64,000 bases of DNA from Candidatus Leucobacter sulfamidivorax. GTDB taxonomy: Bacteria; Actinomycetota; Actinomycetes; Actinomycetales; Microbacteriaceae. Shown here piece after piece: positions 60,097 through 64,000 of this stretch. Where the stretch lies: the NCBI GenBank assembly GCA_016771945.1, contig QZLF01000001.1:124001-188000 (forward strand). The letters run 5' to 3'. The number at the start of each line of letters is the position of its first letter. The first letter of the stretch is position 1. A program made the translations under genes and the position numbers. The notes beneath the pieces are model-generated. The model did no database searches and was not told the origin of the DNA. It worked only from the letters and a program-made list of their open reading frames with translations.

Positions 60097-61239
60097 ATGC
60101 CCGATTCGGTCGTAAAGCTCTCGCCCGCTCAGTTCCGTCAGCACTTTCCGGCCCTTGACGCCGCTCCGCATTTTGCGAGTTGCAGCCAGGGGGCGCTATC
60201 CGATCATCTGGCCCACACGATGCAGCAACTCACCGCTAGCCTGATGAAGGAACAAGCCCCCTGGGGCACCTGGATGGACAAGGTTGAAGAATACCGCGCA
60301 AGATCGGCATTCTATTTCGGCGCCGAGGCTGACCAGATCGCCGTGCTGAACTGCGCGTCAGAAGCAGCGTTCCAAGTAGTAACCTCCCTCGATTGGGCCG
60401 GCGAGAGAAATCAACTGGTCACCAGTGACCTTGAGTTTCCATCGATAGGCAATGTGTGGCGGGCCCAAGCTCAGGCCATTGAAGTAGTGAACGTTCGAGG
60501 CCTCTCGGAAGCCCTCTTCGCCGAGAACTGGATTCCCCTCATCACAGAACGCACGAAATTGGTCTCGGTTCCCTGGGTGAGCTACGTCAACGGTACACGA
60601 CCTGATGTCGAGACCATCATTGCTCATGCGCACAGCGTGGGAGCCAGAGTCATTGTCGACGCCTACCAGGGCGCCGGTGTGGTGCCTCTCGATGTCGCTC
60701 AGATTGACTGCGATTTCATGATGACCGGCAACCTGAAGTACATGCTTGGCCTACCTGGTATTGCCTCCCTCTATGTTCACGATCCACGGTCCACTGAGAT
60801 TCCCGCGATACTCACGGGATGGTTTGGACGCGTGAACCCCTTCGCTTTCAACGCCGACAGAATCGACTTTCCCGACAACGCACGGCGCTTCGAAGTCGGC
60901 GCCCACGCGATCCCGTCGGCATACGCGGGCGTAGCCGGCCTGGACATGCTCGACAGAGTGAATCCTCACGAGATCTGGAATCATGTCATCGAACTCCGCG
61001 AGACGCTCGCCGAAGAACTCACCGGGCTCGGGTATTCACTCGACCAACCGAGTGATCCATCTCATCGCGGCCCTCAGGTGGCGATCATCTCCGACGACCC
61101 CGAGCGGCTTGCCACCGAACTGGCGAGATCCGGTATCGGCACTTCACCCCGCGGTTCTCGACTTCGCCTATCGCTTCACGGGTACTCATCTGAACAGGAT
61201 GTCAAAACGCTCGTCGCGGCTCTAGCGGGTCTTCGCTAG
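60097..61239 (+). CDS. class V aminotransferase-fold PLP enzyme
   Basis: A 380-residue fold type I enzyme: CASEAAFQVVTSLDW, DLEFPSIGNVWRAQ, VDAYQGAGVVPLDV (Asp of the PLP site) and MMTGNLKYMLGLPG with the PLP Lys. Relatives are cysteine desulfurase-, kynureninase- and isopenicillin epimerase-like; which reaction is open. AGGAGG precedes ATG 60097. Lower GC than the flanks. Confidence 0.85.
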   Translation: MPDSVVKLSPAQFRQHFPALDAAPHFASCSQGALSDHLAHTMQQLTASLMKEQAPWGTWMDKVEEYRARSAFYFGAEADQIAVLNCASEAAFQVVTSLDWAGERNQLVTSDLEFPSIGNVWRAQAQAIEVVNVRGLSEALFAENWIPLITERTKLVSVPWVSYVNGTRPDVETIIAHAHSVGARVIVDAYQGAGVVPLDVAQIDCDFMMTGNLKYMLGLPGIASLYVHDPRSTEIPAILTGWFGRVNPFAFNADRIDFPDNARRFEVGAHAIPSAYAGVAGLDMLDRVNPHEIWNHVIELRETLAEELTGLGYSLDQPSDPSHRGPQVAIISDDPERLATELARSGIGTSPRGSRLRLSLHGYSSEQDVKTLVAALAGLR

Positions 61240-61266
61240 ACCACATGGCCGGCTCTGAGCGTGCGT

Positions 61267-61284
61267 GCATGCACTGATGCATGC
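61267..61284 (+). terminator. small hairpin after the aminotransferase gene
   Basis: GCATGCA-CTGA-TGCATGC, a 7-bp stem 28 bp past the stop. Weak. Confidence 0.4.
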
Positions 61285-61612
61285 GATGCCACCACTCAAC
61301 CCATGAACGTGCTCACCGACGTCCCCCGACCAATTAAGGTAGGCGCAGGCCTTGAGGCACCAAGCGGGTCCGTGCCGGCGCACTCTATCTCCGAAGTCAT
61401 ACCGGTTCCCGAAGGATGCGTGCGCGAGCGCGAGCGAGGGTATCGCGAGGCGCGCCTTCTGACCGCAGCATGTGCACCGTAGGATCGCTACTCTGCAGCT
61501 CTCGTCGACCCTCTTGCGCATCTTCTCGAGTTGCTCCGCCACGCCGTCGCTCCGCCTCGATAAACCGCCAACCATACGATGCGGCACCAGCACAAGCACG
61601 GCCGCAAATGCG

Positions 61613-61644
61613 TTGCCGGGCCCCCGCAAGCGAAGGCCCGGCAA
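61613..61644 (-). terminator. terminator of the ABC transporter genes
   Basis: TTGCCGGGCC (61613-61622) pairs with GGCCCGGCAA (61635-61644), loop of 12 nt, just past the binding-protein stop. Confidence 0.75.
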
Positions 61645-61660
61645 TCGAATCAGCCCGAAA

Positions 61661-62779
61661 TCAAGAAGTCAGACTCGCCCACCACGCATCGACGGCGTCC
61701 CTGTTCGACAAGTACCACGCGTCATTCTCGACCGCGAGGTTGTCACGCGGCGGAACACCCGGAGCCCACTTCACAGCGTCCTCGTCAAGGAATTCCAGCG
61801 CATTGGTGTTCGAGGGGATTCCACCATTCTCGAACTGCAGCTGCTCGAAGATGACGGCCGGGTTCTGGTTGAGCCAGATGAGGAAGTCCCAGGCGGCGGC
61901 CTCCCCGTTGGGTCCCTCTTTGAAGACGGCGTTGTAGGTGTAGAACTCGACCGCGTTCTCCCACGATGCTTCATAGCCATCACCGGAGTCGACGAGCGGA
62001 CCCACATACGAGTTCCAGTAGAGGGCCATCCCAATCTCACCGTTTGCGAGAAGGGTATTGGCCTCGTCGCTCGAAGAGTAGAAGGTGCGAATGCTCGGCT
62101 TCAATTTATCGAGCGCGCCCGAAGCAGCATCGAAGTCCATATTCGACCAGTCGTCTTCCAATTCTGTGCCGAGAGACTCCTGAGCAAATGCAAGGGCCGT
62201 CAATGGCTGGAACGATGAGAAGGTCCTGTGGCCCGGGAACGCCTCCACATCGAAGAACTCTTTCGCGTTCGTCGGGCACTTGTCGACGACGTTCATATTG
62301 CAGACGATCATCGAAGCACCGACTCTCTCAGGGACTGCGGCTCCGACGAATGAGCCGCCGGCTGCTTCTATAGCCTCTTTCACGTCCTTCGGCGGATCCA
62401 CCACGTACCCGAGCGAATAGAGTGTCGCCACCTCGCCGCCGGTCAGGGCGAAGCCCATATCCCACTGCGGATTGCCGGACTCCTGCTGGGCACTAACCCC
62501 GGCCGCGATTCCGCCGGGGGCCACGACCCACGTCGTGTCAGCACCGGTATCCTCAGCGTACGCCGGGAACACGATATCCTTCATTGCGGTTTCCGTCAGC
62601 CCGCCATAGCCGACGACGATCAGGGAGTCGGAACCTCCTTCGCCGCCTTCGCTGCCCGACCCGCCCGAGCAGCCGGCCAGCAACGAGAGCGTTACCACGC
62701 CCACGGCGGCGAGGGCCGCGCGAGGCATGGAGCGCCCGAAGCTTCCGACTCCGGCATCGTTTTTCCTCTGAAATAGCAT
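61661..62779 (-). CDS. ABC transporter substrate-binding lipoprotein (spermidine/Fe type)
   Basis: A 372-residue PotD/AfuA-like solute-binding protein: lipobox LSLLAGC (Cys37), LIVVGYGGLTETAMKDIVFP, YAEDTGADTTWVVAPGG and WDFLIWLNQNPAVIFEQLQF. The ligand may be a polyamine or organic anion. ATG 62779 is placed seven nt after AAAGGAG; ATG 62785 would be too close to it. It follows its ATPase gene. Confidence 0.88.
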   Translation of the reverse strand: MLFQRKNDAGVGSFGRSMPRAALAAVGVVTLSLLAGCSGGSGSEGGEGGSDSLIVVGYGGLTETAMKDIVFPAYAEDTGADTTWVVAPGGIAAGVSAQQESGNPQWDMGFALTGGEVATLYSLGYVVDPPKDVKEAIEAAGGSFVGAAVPERVGASMIVCNMNVVDKCPTNAKEFFDVEAFPGHRTFSSFQPLTALAFAQESLGTELEDDWSNMDFDAASGALDKLKPSIRTFYSSSDEANTLLANGEIGMALYWNSYVGPLVDSGDGYEASWENAVEFYTYNAVFKEGPNGEAAAWDFLIWLNQNPAVIFEQLQFENGGIPSNTNALEFLDEDAVKWAPGVPPRDNLAVENDAWYLSNRDAVDAWWASLTS

Positions 62780-62855
62780 CTTCATACTCCTTTGTATTGT
62801 TTCGATATTTCTTGTGGTGGTGAGCACGAGCAGCTGCGCCCAGTGCGCTTTCGGA

Positions 62856-63956
62856 TCACGCTCGATTGATGGTCTTGATAGTGGACGTGTCCGTCGATTC
62901 CCTGGCGGGCAGCAGCAGTGCGCGGTCGAAGTCGATCCCGACTTCAAGGTCGGAATCCAAGACGAATCTCTTCCTCTCGAACCAGGGCACCTCAGCCGCT
63001 ATGGTCAACCCACTGCTATGCAGGCGAAGCGAAATGTGCGCGACAGCCCCCATCGGGACGATGTCTATCACACGCGCAGGCGCCCACCCGTCGCCGACCA
63101 GGAATGCATGGGGCGGAACAGCCATCAGCATGCCTTCGTCGAGGTCGCCGCCCGCGGAGACCAGACCTGACTTGCCCTCCCAGGAAATGCGATACACATC
63201 GCCCTCGCGCTGGGCACCTGACACGTTCAGCACCTGGAATCCGCAGAAGAACCTCGCCACGAACGCATCCTGAGGGGACTCGTAGAGCTCGCTCGGGCTC
63301 CCGACGTGGCAGAGCAGCCCTTCTCGCATGATGCCGACGCCGTCGGAAAGCGCGAAGGCCTCGTCACGGTCGTGGGTGACATAGATCACGGTCGGAGACA
63401 CTTCCTGATGAATGCGGCGAATCTCCGAGCGCATCTGGACACGAATCTCCCGATCCAATGCGGCAAGCGGCTCGTCCATCAGAAGCAGGCCGGGCTCGAA
63501 TGCAAGGGCTCGCGCCAACGCCACACGCTGCTGCTGTCCACCCGAGAGTTCGGTCGGCATGCGGTTGCCCAAGCCTGCGAGCCCCACGAGGTCCAGCATC
63601 TCCTCAACCCTTGAGGAGATGCGGGCCCGTTTCCATTTCCGCCGTTTCAAGCCGTACGCGATGTTTCCGGCCACCGACATGTGCGGGAACAGGGCGTAGT
63701 TCTGAAACACCACACCGATATTGCGGTCTGCTGGGGCGATCCTGCTGACGTCTTGACCGTCGATGAGCACTTGCCCCTCATCGCTGTTGTAGAGGCCGGA
63801 GACCAGGTTCAGGATCGTGCTCTTCCCAGAACCGCTCGGGCCGAGGAGGGAGAAAAACGACCCCGGATTCACCACCAGGTTGAGGTCTTCGAGAACGCGC
63901 GTAGAGCCGAATGCCTTGCCCACCCCTCTGAACTCAACGTTCGCTGCTTCTGTCAA
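62856..63956 (-). CDS. ABC transporter ATPase (PotA/FbpC-like)
   Basis: A 366-residue ATPase: Walker [62 protein letters not shown], then a TOBE-type C-terminal domain. TTG 63956 has AAGGAGGAG eight nt upstream. Permease genes are not found downstream, so they probably lie beyond the window end. Confidence 0.9.
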   Translation of the reverse strand: MTEAANVEFRGVGKAFGSTRVLEDLNLVVNPGSFFSLLGPSGSGKSTILNLVSGLYNSDEGQVLIDGQDVSRIAPADRNIGVVFQNYALFPHMSVAGNIAYGLKRRKWKRARISSRVEEMLDLVGLAGLGNRMPTELSGGQQQRVALARALAFEPGLLLMDEPLAALDREIRVQMRSEIRRIHQEVSPTVIYVTHDRDEAFALSDGVGIMREGLLCHVGSPSELYESPQDAFVARFFCGFQVLNVSGAQREGDVYRISWEGKSGLVSAGGDLDEGMLMAVPPHAFLVGDGWAPARVIDIVPMGAVAHISLRLHSSGLTIAAEVPWFERKRFVLDSDLEVGIDFDRALLLPARESTDTSTIKTINRA

Positions 63957-64000
63957 CGTGGAGACTCCTTCTTGCTTGTACTGCCCCGTGAGATCCGACG

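Larger units (their letters stand above)
61240..61660. other. gene-free stretch after the aminotransferase gene
   Basis: 421 bp between convergent genes. I see a small hairpin at 61267-61284 and a terminator at 61613-61644. Open frames here show no family likeness or proper start. A decayed insertion is possible but not shown. Confidence 0.5.

Noticed and set aside
61222-61644. A 140-codon minus-strand frame in the gap after the aminotransferase gene.
   Set aside because: No SD, no recognisable family, and it overlaps a terminator and the end of the aminotransferase gene. A decayed transposase was considered but no motif supports it.
1-64000. CRISPR arrays, rRNA genes, prophage or classical defence systems.
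   Set aside because: No regular spaced repeats, rRNA sequence or phage structural genes were found. NucS is a repair enzyme and the VapBC pair is decayed.

Overview
The window is high-GC DNA (about 70% G+C by eye over most of its length) from an actinobacterium, most probably a Microbacteriaceae member close to Leucobacter. The evidence is a C50-carotenoid cluster with heterodimeric lycopene cyclase and lycopene elongase, a NucS/EndoMS mismatch endonuclease, an MshA-like glycosyltransferase, a BioQ-type TetR regulator with its operator, and many start codons placed 6-7 nt after a TANNNT box (leaderless mRNAs). No rRNA, CRISPR array, intact transposase or replication origin was seen. One tRNA (Leu-CAG) is present.

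Layout. 1-4.8 kb: a partial acyl-CoA-dehydrogenase-like enzyme, then an AraC regulator with a CocE-type hydrolase bracketed by two copies of an inverted-repeat element, then a decayed VapBC pair. 4.8-10.6 kb: MshA-like glycosyltransferase, a copper operon (copZ-copA behind two CsoR-like operators), a cation diffusion facilitator and nucS. 10.7-25.4 kb: a lower-GC, SD-led catabolic island. Eleven genes on the minus strand encode RibH2-type lumazine synthase, a 4-OT-like protein without Pro1, amidohydrolase, PRPP synthetase, ribokinase, GATase1-like protein, HAD phosphatase, aldehyde dehydrogenase, NIPSNAP protein, luciferase-like monooxygenase and nicotinamide phosphoribosyltransferase. A divergent LacI regulator, a flavodoxin-fold oxidoreductase, a nucleoside hydrolase and a GNAT follow. 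The gene set suggests an undescribed pathway in which a pyridine ring is activated by phosphoribosylation, opened by a flavin monooxygenase, and the ribose recycled to PRPP. This is inference.

25.5-30.4 kb: BioQ with the CHY zinc finger-bioY-bioM-bioN biotin uptake operon, SseB-like, HdeD-like and two small proteins. 30.5-37.4 kb: TagD-like cytidylyltransferase, a polar amino-acid ABC transporter, an AraC/MoaF pair, YbaK, and a guanidine-III riboswitch ahead of paired SMR exporters. 37.5-48.6 kb: tRNA-Leu, then a CrtR-like MarR regulator divergent from idi-crtE-crtB-crtI-crtYe-crtYf/Eb(fused)-mmpL-epimerase, then a photolyase. The overlapping start and stop codons point to one light-protection operon.

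48.7-59.2 kb: EamA transporter, a Mn/Zn ABC transporter, AI-2E and MFS transporters, a CueP-like copper lipoprotein, a lipid kinase, and two secreted proteins, one with four chaplin-like repeats and a sortase-type tail. 59.4-64 kb: a second lower-GC segment with an XRE-cupin regulator, a class V aminotransferase and part of a polyamine-type ABC transporter that runs off the window.
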